Source of the DNA: Bettongia penicillata ogilbyi
Lineage: Eukaryota; Chordata; Mammalia; Diprotodontia; Potoroidae
Assembly: GCA_023548195.1 (NCBI GenBank)
Contig: JAJHZJ010000399.1
Location: 7,011,100 to 7,075,099, forward strand
Length of the DNA stretch: 64,000 nt
Reading direction: 5' to 3'
Below the pieces are notes generated by a model. That model was not told where the DNA came from. It was given only the letters and a program-made list of their open reading frames with translations, and did no database searches. Positions 24,310-34,534 of the stretch are shown piece after piece. Both the position numbers and the translations under genes were made by a program. The stretch's first letter is position 1; every line of letters begins with the position of its first letter.

Positions 24310-24837
24310 AAAAATCAATTTCTTTTATTGTTAATTCAGTAATAACAACTTACAATGGAAGTTTAAAGAAAAAAAATTATATAGGTACCATTTTTACAAT
24401 TACTATTATTTTTAAAATACTGATTTTTTTCATTATTTCAAATGAGGGAAGACCTAACAGAAATTTTAAATAGGTATCTACAATGCCCATCAGATCCCCC
24501 TGTCTAATGTCACATGGATACTATTATTATTGGAGGGAAAGCCCATATTGGTGATCCATTAACATATGAAAGTCTAAACCACTTCATTGTGCAGAAAAAT
24601 CATAAAACTATACTGAGTAAGTTAGCTAAAAATTTTTGCCGTGTATTCTCAACTAGGTCCTCACTGCTGGAAAGCAATACTTTTATACTTCCCTAATTGA
24701 CTCACTAGATAATTAACCACTGGGTCTCTTTCAAATCTTTTCATTCCTCGTCAAACCTTTCATCTCTCTCTGCCTACATTTTCTCAGATGAAAACCTTGC
24801 CTTATATTTTTACTGAAGAAAAATGAGGGCATTTATA

Positions 24838-25055
24838 GGACAGGTTGGTAGCACGGTGGATGGAGTACTGGGCTTGGAGTCAGTAAACTGAGCTAAAATA
24901 TGGCCTCCATGACCCTGGACATGTACACTTAATCTTGTTTGCCTTGGTTTCCCCATCTAAAAATCAGCTGGAGAAGGAAATAGCAAACAACTCCTGTATT
25001 ATTACTTAGAAAATTCCAAATGAGGTTATGGTGGACACAAATGAACAACATCCTA
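24838..25055 (+). repeat. tRNA-derived SINE with RTE-type tail, inside L2
   Basis: Head CAGGTTGGTAGCACGGTGGA, core CCTTGGTTTCCCCATCTAAA, then AGCTGGAGAAGGAAATAGCA and the tail GGTTATGGTGGACACAAATG ending AACAACATCC. More diverged than the copy at 15625. Confidence 0.7.
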
Positions 25056-25371
25056 GAGAAACAAAATCTTCTTCTACCTTTAACTCACATTATTTTGATG
25101 TCTTCTATCGGTATCTTTTCTTTTAATCTTGTCTCATATAATTAAGTGGTCTTCCTCCTTACCCCTTCAAATGTAAAAGTGATCCAATTCCAGCCCATCT
25201 TCTCCAGCATTTTGAACTCTCTATCATCTCCAATCTCCAACTCATTTTTCATCTTTCCCTCTATCTTGGATTCTTCCCTACTATTGACAAATATGCTATT
25301 ATTTCTGCAGTCTCCAAAAAATTCTCAATCAACCCGTCTCTCCTAGCTATTCTCCCCTATCTCTCTTTTCT

Positions 25372-26595
25372 TTTTTGGCATCCCCCAGGAGTTCAAAGAT
25401 GTCTCCATTGTCCATTTCTATAAAGGCAAAAGGAATAGATTGTCCTGCGACAGTTACAGTGGATCTCTCTCTCTTAGTCATTGATGGCAAACGTCTTGCT
25501 AGTGTTCTCTTTAGTACACTGATACTTCACCTTGAAGATGGTCATCTACCTCAGTGCCAGTGTGGCTTCAGAAAGGGCTGAAGAACAGTCAAAATGGTGT
25601 TTGTTGCCCAACAACTCCAGGAGAACTACCAGGAACACAACAGAGGTCTGTACACAACCTTTGTAGATTTGATCAAGACTTTTGACACTTTCAGTCGTGA
25701 GGAAAATTATGTGAAAATTTGGCTGCCCAGAGAAGTTCATTAGTATTGTACTTCAATTTTACGATGACATGTTAGTCTGAGTTTTGAATAGTGCACAATG
25801 CTCCAGTGCCTTCCCAGTCACCAATGGAATGAAACAGGTCTGTGTGCTTGTTACCATGCTTTTTAGAATGATGTTTTCAGTCATATTGTCAAATACTTTC
25901 AATGAGGTTAAACATGGCATCAAGGTCAACTACTGTACTGATGGCAAGCCCTTCAATTTGAAAAGGCCATAAACCAAGACCAAAGTGGAGGGAGTGTTGG
26001 TGCATGATTTTCTGTTTACAGATGATTGTAAACTCAACACAGTATCTGAAGCTGAGATGCAACAAAATATCGATCAATTCTCTGCTGGCTATGCTAATTT
26101 TGGCCTAATAATTAACACCAGGAAAACACAGGTGCTCTATCAGCCACCACCACAACATCCATAAGTGGAACCATGAATTACAACAAATGGAGAGGTTTTG
26201 AATGTGGTGAATAAGTTCACTTACCTTGATAGTACTTTCCAGGGATGTACACACTGACAATGAGGTTGACACAATCATTGCCAGAGAAAGCTCAGTGTTT
26301 GGGAGGCTCTGAAGAAAGTTTGGGAGAGAAGACTTATTAGACGGACTACCAAACTGAAGGTCTACAGACTCATTGTGTTGACCTCATTGTTGTATGCCTA
26401 TGAAACATGGACGGTCTATCAGCGCCGTGCCAAGAAACTGAATTGCTTCCATTTGAATTCTCTTGGGAAGATTCTGAGAATCACCTGGTAGGATAAGGTA
26501 CCAGACACTGAAGTCCTTGCTCAAGCTGAACTGTCAAGCATTCATACTGTGCTTCAGAGAGTGCAGCTCCCATGGGCTGGCCTGTATATTCAAAT
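25372..26595 (+). pseudogene. Non-LTR retrotransposon reverse transcriptase fragment (not L1, not L2)
   Basis: Joined over several frames, the segment runs from a FKDVSIVHFYKGK block through QCGFRKG (about 25560-25580), QLQE...YTTFVDLIKTFDT (about 25605-25690), FPVTNGMKQVCVL (about 25810-25850), a VHDFLFTDDCKLN catalytic box with TDD (about 26000-26035), an FTYLDSTFQ-type block (about 26215-26240), then LKVYRLIVLTSLLYAYETWTVYQR (about 26355-26425) and a final DKVPDTEVLAQAELSSIHTVL block (about 26495-26560). These are the RT fingers, palm and thumb of a non-LTR retrotransposon common in animals, in the RTE/CR1/L2 range; I cannot fix the clade. Many stops: an old, dead copy. Confidence 0.75.
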
Positions 26596-26998
26596 TCTTG
26601 TAAAGACTTAAGGTATTCACTTTCATAACATATTTTACATAGACTCTCTTATGACACACTCACCACCTGTCACCTATCACTTCACAACTATATTATTTTA
26701 TTATAATATTTTATATTATAATAACCTGCTATTGGTCTGGTTGACACAAGTTTCTCCTCTCTCCTGATCATACACCATTCAGTAGTCAAACTGATCTTTC
26801 TAAAGCACAAGTCTGACCAGTCCCTCTGCATCCAACACACTCACATCCTCCCTCAAATTCCATTTCCCTCCCATCACATTCAGAAAAAATATATAAATTC
26901 TTTGTCATTCAATATCCTAAATAATCTTTCTCCTGTTCCATGCAAACCTTTCCTTCTTACAACTTACACAATTCTCCATACTCTGTGATACCATAACC

Positions 26999-27015
26999 CT
27001 GGTGCCTTCATTATT
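26999..27015. repeat. TSD of full-length L1 (left copy; right copy 33941-33957)
   Basis: CTGGTGCCTTCATTATT, identical over 17 bp on both sides of the L1. Confidence 0.97.
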
Positions 27016-27384
27016 TTTTTTTAATTTTATTTTTTTTTTAATGTTTTACAATCATTTCCTTAAAGTTAAGATTTTATTCCCCCTGACCCTTCCCCCAATA
27101 CCCCCCTCCCTCCCATGACAGCATACAATTCTGTTTAGGTTCTACATATACTTTCCTATTGAGCACATTTTCACTATATTCATGCTATGTAGTCGAACTA
27201 AAATAAATGGAAGAAATCATATAACAAATCAACACATATTACACTGAAACCCACCCACACACAAACATGATCTGCTACATTCTGCAAGTGACTTCCACAT
27301 TTCTTTCTCTGAGTGTGGAAGGCATTTTTCCTTAGAAGACCCAACATTGGGATTTTTTTTTTTTCTCAGTAAGTTCTTGTGTTA

Positions 27385-30300
27385 TTACAAAGTTCCAAGT
27401 CTACCAGAAAAAAACTCTCGCACACTGTGGGTCATTGCTGTGCACAAAGTTCTCCTGGTTCTGCTCCTTTCGCTCAGCATCAGATCATATAAGTCCTTCC
27501 AGGCCTCCCTGAAGTCTTCTTGTTCATCATTTCTTATTGCACAATAGTACTCCATTACATTCATATACCATAATTTATTCAGCGATTCCCCAATTGATGG
27601 GCATCCCCTTGACTTCCAGTTTTTGGCTACAACAAAGAGTGCTGCTATAAATATTTTTGTACACGTGGGACCCTTTCCCGTTTTTATAATCTCTTGGGGA
27701 TACAATCCTAGTAGTGATATTTCTGGGTCAAAGGGTATGCACATTGTTGTAGCCCTTTGGGCATAGTTCCAAACCGTTCTCCAGAAGGGTTGGATGATCT
27801 CACAGCTCCACCAAACAATGAATTAGTGTTCCAACTCTCCCACATCCTCTCCAGCATTTATCATTTTCTTGTTCTGTCATGTTTGCCAATCTTACAGGTG
27901 TGATGTGGGTACCGCAGAGTTGTTTGATTTGCATCTCTCTAATCAATAGTGATTTAGAGCACTTTTTCATATGATTATACATATTTTTTATTTCTTCCCT
28001 GAAAATTGCTTGTTCATATCCTTTGACCATTTATCAATTGGGGAATGACTTGGATGGTTATATATTTGAGTCAGTTCTCTATATATTCTAGAAATGAGGG
28101 CCTTTATCCCCGAGCTTAGCTGTAAAATTTTTTTTCCCAATTTACTACATCCCTCGAATTTTGGTTGCATTGGGTTTGGTTGTGCAAAAACTTTTCAGTT
28201 TAAAGTAATCCAAATTATCCATCTTGCATTTCATAATGCTTTCTATCGTTTCTTTAGAAAAAAAATTCTTCGCCTCTCCATAAATCTGATAAATACACTA
28301 TACCTTGCTTCTCCAGTTTATTCATGGTATCAATCTTTATACCTAAATCATGTACCCATTTGGACTTTATTCTTGTGTATGGTGTCAGGCATGGGTCTAT
28401 GCCTAATTTCCGCCACACAGTTAACCAGTTTTCCAGCAATTTTTGTCGAACAATGAGTTCTTTATCCCCAGAAGCCGGGATCTTTGGGTTTGTCAAACAG
28501 GAAGGTTGCTATATTCCTTGCCAACTGTGTCTTGAGTGCCAAGCCTATTCCATTTGTCTACCCCTCTGTTTCTTAGCCAATACCAAGTGGTTTTGATAAT
28601 TGCTGCTTTATAATACAATTTGAGTCTGGTAGCGCTAGGCCACCTTCCCAAGCATTTTCTTTTCATTAGTCCCTTTGATATTCTGGACCTTTTGTTTTTC
28701 CAAATGAATTTTGATATTATTTTATCCAGCTCTAGAAAATAATTATCTGATAGTTTAATTGGTATGGGCAATAATAAGTAGATTAATTTAGGTAGAATTG
28801 TCATTTTTATTATATTAGCTCGGCCTACCCAATGAACAACTGATGTTTTTCCACTTACTTAAATCTGACTTTATTTGTGCAAAAAGTGTCTTGTAATTGT
28901 GTTCATATAATCCCTGGGCTTCTTTTGGCAGGTAAACTCCTAAGTATTTTACAGTGTCTACTCTAGCTTTAAATGAGATTTCTCTTTCTATCTCTTGGAG
29001 TTGGACTTTGTTGCTAATATATAGGAATGCAGAAGATTTGTGTGGGTTTATTTTGTAACCTGCAACTTTGCCAAAGTTGTTTATTATTTCAAGTAGCTTT
29101 TTACTTGAATCTCTGGGATTCTCTAAATATGTCATCATATCTTCTGCAAAGAGTGATAACTTAGTTTCTTCTTTGGCTATTTTTATTCCTTCAATTTCTT
29201 TATCTTGTCTAATTGCTACCGCTAACATTTCTAGTACCATACTGAATAATAATGGTGATCATGGGCATCCTTGTTTCACCCCTGACCTTATTGGAAATGC
29301 CTCTAGCTTATCTCCATTGCATATAATGCTTGCTGAAGGTTTTAGGTAGATACTGCTTATTATTTTATGGAAGGTTCCCTTTATTCCTATGTTCTCCAGT
29401 GTTTTTAATAGGAATGGGTGTCATATTTTGTCGAAAGCTTTTTCTGCATCAATTGAGATAATCATGTGGGTTTTTTTTGGTTTTCTTGTTGATATGATTG
29501 ATAATGCTAATAGTTTTCCTAATATTGAACCAGCCCTGCATTCCTGGTATGAAACCTACCTGATCATAATGCATTATTCTCTTGATAAGATGCTGTATTC
29601 GTTTTGCTAAAATCTTGTTGAAAATTTTTGCATCTATATTCATTAGAGAAATTGGTCTGTAATTTTCTTTTTCTGTTTTATCTCTTCCTGGCTTGGGTAT
29701 CAAAACCATATTTGTATCATAGAAAGAATTTGGGAGTACTCCTTCTTCCCCAATTTTCCCAAATAGTCTATATAGTATTGGAATTAACTGTTCTTTAAAG
29801 GTTTGATAGAATTCACTTGTGAATCCATCTGGTCCTGGAGATTTTTTCCTAGGGAGTTCATTGATGGCTTGTTCAATTTCTTTTTCTGAGACGGGGTTGT
29901 TTAAGTATTCTATTTCCTCTTCTGTTAATCTGGGCAATTTGTATTTTTAAAATATTCATCCATCTCATTTAGATTATCGAATTTGTGGGCATAAAGTTCG
30001 GCCAAATAATTTCTAATTATTGTTTTAATTTCCTCCTCATTGGAGGTGAGTTCACCCCTTTCATTTTTAATATTAGTAATATGATTTTCTTCTTTCTTTT
30101 TTTTAATCAAATTGACCAAAGGTTTATCAATTTTATTAGTTTTTTATAAAACCAACTATTGGTTTTATTTATTAATTCAATAGTTTTCTTAATTTCAATT
30201 TTATTAATCACTCCCTTGGTTTTCAGTATTTCTAATTGGTATTTTCTTGGGGATTTTCAATTTGTTCTTTTTCTAGCTTTTTCAGCTGCATACCCAAGTC

Positions 30301-31294
30301 ATTGATCTCCTCTTTCTCTATTTTATTTATGTAGGCATTCAAAGATATAAAACTTCCCCTAAGAACTGCTTTTGCAGTATCCCATAAGATTTGGTAGGTT
30401 GTCTCATTATTGTCATTCTCTTGAATGAAGTTGTTAATTGTTTCTATGATTTCTTCTTTAACCCATTCCTTCGTTAGGATTAAATTATTTAGTTTCCAAC
30501 TGATTTTTGCTTTGTTTCCATGGCCTTTTATTACATATAATTTTTATTGCATTAGGATCTGAGAAGGATGCACTGATTATCTCTGCCTTTTTTCACTGGA
30601 TTGTGAGATTTTTATGTCCTAGTACATGGTCAATTTTTGAAAATGTTCCATGCACTGCTGAGAAAAAGGTATATTCCTTTCTATTCCCATTCAATTTTCT
30701 CCAAAAATCTATCATATCTACCTTATCTAGAGTTTTATTTACCTCCTTAACCTCTTTCTTGTTTATTTTGAGGTTAGATTTATCAAGTTCAGAAAGAGGG
30801 AGGTTGAGGTCCCCCACTACTATAGTTTTGCTGTCAATTTCTTCCTTCAACTCCCTCAATCTCTCCTCTAAGAATCTGGATGCTATACCACTTGGAGCAT
30901 ACATGTTTAGTAATGATATTGCTTCATTGTCTATGTTGCCTTTTAGCAGGATATAGTTTCCATCCTTATCCCTTTTGATTAGATCTATTTCTGCTTTTTC
31001 TTTGTCCTGAGATTAGGATTGCTACTCCTGCCTTTCTTACATCAGCTGAAGCACAATATATTCTGTTCATCCTTTAACCTTTATCCTATGTGTATCCCCC
31101 CGTTTCAAATGTGTTTCTTGTAAGCAGCATATTGTTGGAGTATGGCTTTTAATCCATTCTGCTATCCGTCTCCGTTTTATGGGAGAATTCATTCCATTCA
31201 TATTCACAGTTATGATTACAATCTGTGTTTTTCCCTGCATCTTCTTTCCCACCATTTGTGCTTTTAGCTCTGCTGTCTCCCTTCCCCTCCTCAC
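27385..31294 (-). pseudogene. L1 ORF2 (endonuclease, reverse transcriptase, Cys-rich), inactivated
   Basis: ORF2 makes the nick and reverse-transcribes the RNA. Reading from 31294: an APE-like endonuclease with TVNMNG and QETHL (31067-31250), then NMYAPSG and VVGDLNLP followed by IDHVLGHK (30593-30910); RT from about 29940 with [12 protein letters not shown] and NKILAKRIQ, and the catalytic box at about 29137-29150; thumb and C-terminal region (28254-28804); a Cys-rich segment CWRGCGRVGTLIHC near 27810-27860; and the final piece 27385-27744. The span of about 1300 codons is normal for L1. At least nine frame changes or stops. The catalytic box reads FAED instead of FADD. Confidence 0.95.
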
Positions 31295-31876
31295 TAGTAT
31301 TTACTTTTCACCACCTCCTCTTGCCACCTTCCCCTCTTTCTTTTAGCCCCCTCCCTTTTACTCCCCTTTACTCTTATTGCTTCTTCCCTCCCTTTTGCCT
31401 CCCTCCCCTTTCTTCCCTCTTCCCCTCTCACTGCTTATAGAGCTAGTTAGGATTTTCTTCTTAAGTTTATTGTTCCATCCTTTAAACAAATCCGATGAGA
31501 GTACCTCTCATACAATGCTCATCCTCCCTCCCCTCTTTCCCTCTACTATGATTTTGTACTTCTTCTTGTGATGTAATTTGCATTTCCTGCTTCCTCCTTT
31601 TCACACCTCCTATTACACTCCCTTCTCATACTTAAATCACATTTTTTATCATGATATCATTTACTTTATATCCGTTCCCCCTATGCTTATCCCTTTTATA
31701 TTTCTTAATAGACGCACAGTTCTTGAGATAAACAGATAACATCTTCCCTTATAGGGAGGTGAACAACTTGCCCTCATTGAGTAGCAAGTTGTTCCCCCCC
31801 CCACTGTTTACCTTTTATGATTCTCTTGAGACCTGCATTTGAAGATCGAATTGTCTATTAAGTTCTGGTGTTTTGG

Positions 31877-32955
31877 TCAGGAAACTCTGGAAAATCCCTT
31901 ACTTCGTTGAATGACTTTCTCCTTGCCTGAAATGTTATGCTGAACTTTGCTGGGTAGGTTGATCCTTGGTTGCAGTCCCAGCTCCTTTGCCTTATGGAAT
32001 ATTGGGTTCCAATTCTTTCGATCTTTTAATGTAGAAGCTGCAATGTCCTGTGTAATCCTGATTGTATCCCCTTGATTATTAAATTGTTTCTTTCTGGCTG
32101 CTTGTAATATTTTCTCCTTCACTTGATAGCTCTGGAATTTGGCAACTATATTTCTTGGGGTTTTGAGTTTGGGTTCCCTTTCAGGAGGGGAACGTTGGAT
32201 TCTTTCGATGACTATTTTGCCCTCTGAATCTAGTACTTCTGGGCAGTTTTCCTTGATGATTTCCTGGAAGATATTGTCCAGGCTCTTTTCTCCATCCTGG
32301 GATTCTGGCAGACCAATAATTCTTAAGTTTTCTCTTCTGGATCTATTTTCCAGGGTCAGTTGTTTTTCCAATTAGATATTTTACATTTTCTTCTATCTTT
32401 CATTCTTTAGATTTTGTTTGACTGATCCTTGCTGTGTCATTGAGTCGTTAGTTCTACTTGCCCAATTCTAATCTTCATCACATTGTTTTCTTCTGTTAAC
32501 TTTTGTATCTCTTTTTCCATCTGCCCAATTTTTCCTTTTAATAAGCTATTTTCTCCAGTTAATTTTTCTACTTCCTTTTCCATTTGGCCTTTCAGGAATT
32601 TATTTTCTCCAGCTAATTTTTGTACTTCCTTTTCCATTTGGCCTTTCAGGAATTTATTTTCTCCAGTTAATTTTTGAACTTCTTTTTCCATTTGTTCAAT
32701 TTTCCTTTTCAGGGAGATGTTCTCATCGGTGAATTCTTTCTTAATAATTTTAAAATCATTGGCCAGTTTATCTTCTATTTCCTTCTTCAGCTGTTCCAGG
32801 AGAGCTGCTTGTACTTGCGAGTAGTTCATAGTCCCTTCTGAGGTTTCAGACGGAAGTACAGTCTCAGCTGTGACCTCTTTGGGGCTTGTGTTTTGGTCCT
32901 TATCCCCATAGAAAGATTCTATGGTTCTTTCGGCCCTCTTCTTTTTCCTATTCAT
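31877..32955 (-). pseudogene. L1 ORF1, one frame break
   Basis: The start ATG is at 32953-32955. Residues 1-172 (32437-32955) are open: a basic N-terminus MNRKKKRAERTIESFYG, an acidic linker, then a long coiled coil of repeated QMEKEVQKLTGEN units. After a break between 32372 and 32437, residues continue in another frame (31877-32371): RRENLRIIGLPESQ (start of the RRM), the FQEIIKENCPE segment, RNIVAKFQSYQVKEKILQAA and a C-terminal domain ending near 31880. It is the best-preserved ORF1 in the window. Confidence 0.95.
32581..32688 (-). repeat. 54-bp tandem repeat in the ORF1 coiled coil
   Basis: Two adjacent 54-bp copies (32581-32634 and 32635-32688) differ at three positions. Each encodes 18 residues (QMEKEVQKL[T/A]GENKFLKG), while the two flanking units of the coil are 21 residues long. 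Confidence 0.9.
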
Positions 32956-33940
32956 GATTTTGATTGAGTGCTGTGGCTTCTGGTTCTTTCAGTCAGAAGC
33001 TGGAGAACTTTTTGCTGAGCTGATGTGTGAAAAAGCTAAAGCAGGTATTTGTTTGGTGTTTCCCTGATCAGCCCTGGGTTTAGTTTGTTAAGTGTGGGGG
33101 GAGGAGTGCTCTGGTCCCAGGAGATTTCCTTAGCTGAATTGAGGCAAAGGCAAGCTCAGGGGCTGGTAATCCCAACTGCCCTATTGTCTTTCTGATTCCC
33201 CTGGACAGCTGAGGCACGCCAGATGCTAATGTGTGTTCCCAACCCTCCTGGGGCTCCTCTCCTGGTGCTGAGGCTTGCCTGGGTCCTAGTGCAAATTTTC
33301 CCTGCCCTGGGTCCTCTGTCCTTCCGGTTTGCCTCTGCCACCGTATGAGAATCCCCCTTAGCTATTTTCCTCGTCTCAGGTGTTTTGAGACTATTGGTCT
33401 CCTTCTTCTAATTCTACTGATCTGGGATTTTTCTGGGAAGATATTTTTATGGTTCTTTCACGGTCATCAAGGGGGAAGGAGGAGAGCATTAGCTGATTAC
33501 ACCGCCATCCTGGCTCCCGGAAGTTCAAGTAAGTGACTCACCAGAGTTTGATCTTCGGGCTGAAGGTCCCAGGAGCTGCTGCGCTGATATCGGGTGCTCC
33601 GAGGCTCTCACTGACTCGGTTGGGCTTGTCTCCTGCCCTGGGTGCCGCTCCTCTGGTTCCGCCCGCCACTCAGGTTTCTCGGATCTCCTCCGCTCCGCTG
33701 CACTGGCCGTGCTGCGTTGGCCACGCTGCGCTGTGCGCTGTGGGCTCACCCCCGCGGGTCAGATCCTTCCCGTGGACCTTCCAGTCCCACCTGACCTCCG
33801 AATCTGTCACCGTCTGTCTCCCACTCGATTCCACACCTCCAAAATTTGGGTCAGATTCTCCCTTTCAGAGGTACCTGGAGAAATTTGTCTCAGAGCTCAG
33901 GTGAGTAGCTGCTCTCACTCCTCCATCTTGGCTCCGCCCC
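32956..33940 (-). promoter_or_regulatory. L1 5' UTR with two YY1-type start modules
   Basis: A 985-bp leader, visibly more GC- and CpG-rich than its surroundings, especially 33530-33840. The 5' tip on the minus strand reads GGGGCGGAGCCAAGATGGAG. CCAAGATGG (33923-33931) resembles the YY1 site that positions transcription start in human L1. A second, near-identical module GGGAGCCAGGATGGCGG lies at 33502-33518. The leader therefore looks composite, with about 420 bp added upstream of an older start. Confidence 0.75.
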
Positions 33941-34534
33941 CTGGTGCCTTCATTATTCCTCAAACAAACAATCTATCTCCATACTTCAGACTTTTTATTG
34001 TATATCCCCATACTTGAAATGATTTTTGTAATCTTTGCCTTTTTGTCAAATCTCAGGAAAAATCCCATTTTCAAAGGGAAGTCTTCCCTAATCCCTCTTA
34101 GTCTCAATATTTTATTTCGTTGTTTCTTTTCTTAGTCCAACTGTCCATAGCTAATTTTTACATAGTTGTTTACATCCTCCATTAGACTGTGAACTCAATG
34201 AAGAGATGGACTGTTTTGTTTTGTTTTTTTTCTCTTTGTATCACTAGCTCTTAGCATACCGGTTAGCAAGTAAGAGACGCTTAAGAAATTGACTTAATAA
34301 ATAAGTGGATTGACAATTGTATATTTGTCACATGTAGACAATAAAATTTTGGATGATTTTAGATTGTTTTATTTATTTTTGTTGTCATAATATTGGACGC
34401 AAATATGTAAGGCAAGGGATTATCCCCTCAGAAATGGGTACAGCACAAAATAAAAATATGGATCAATAAAAAGCACTTTCAAACATCTGGATTTCATTTG
34501 TTACATTTAATCCATTATTATAAAAATAGAAATA

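Larger units (their letters stand above)
27016..33940 (-). mobile_element. Full-length L1 retrotransposon (inactive) with 17-bp TSD
   Basis: A 6925-bp complete element on the minus strand: 5' UTR 32956-33940, ORF1 31877-32955, intergenic region to about 31295, ORF2 27385-31294, 3' UTR and A-tail (T-run) 27016-27384. It is flanked by the perfect direct repeat CTGGTGCCTTCATTATT at 26999-27015 and 33941-33957, which shows a single insertion by target-primed reverse transcription into the older L2-like sequence. Both ORFs are broken and the RT catalytic box is altered, so it is not autonomous. Confidence 0.97.
24720..34330 (+). mobile_element. L2-like LINE (old), interrupted by three later insertions
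   Basis: Segments at 24720-24837 and 25060-25371 resemble the part of L2-type coding sequence upstream of the RT as I recall it (TTTCTCAGATGAAAACCTTG; ATCTCTCTTTTCTTTTTT). 26600-27015 carries TGATCTTTCTAAAGCACAAG, and 33958-34330 ends with CCATTAGACTGTGAACTC, CTCTTAGCATACC and GAAATTGACTTAATAAATA, which fit an L2 3' end. The interruptions are a SINE (24838-25055), a different non-LTR RT (25372-26595) and a full-length L1 (27016-33940). The RT core of the L2 element itself is not visible. Assignment is by recognition. Confidence 0.55.

Noticed and set aside
33231..34017. GC-rich plus-strand open frames of 101-123 codons
   Set aside because: They are antisense to the 5' UTR of the minus-strand L1 and owe their length to its CpG-rich composition.
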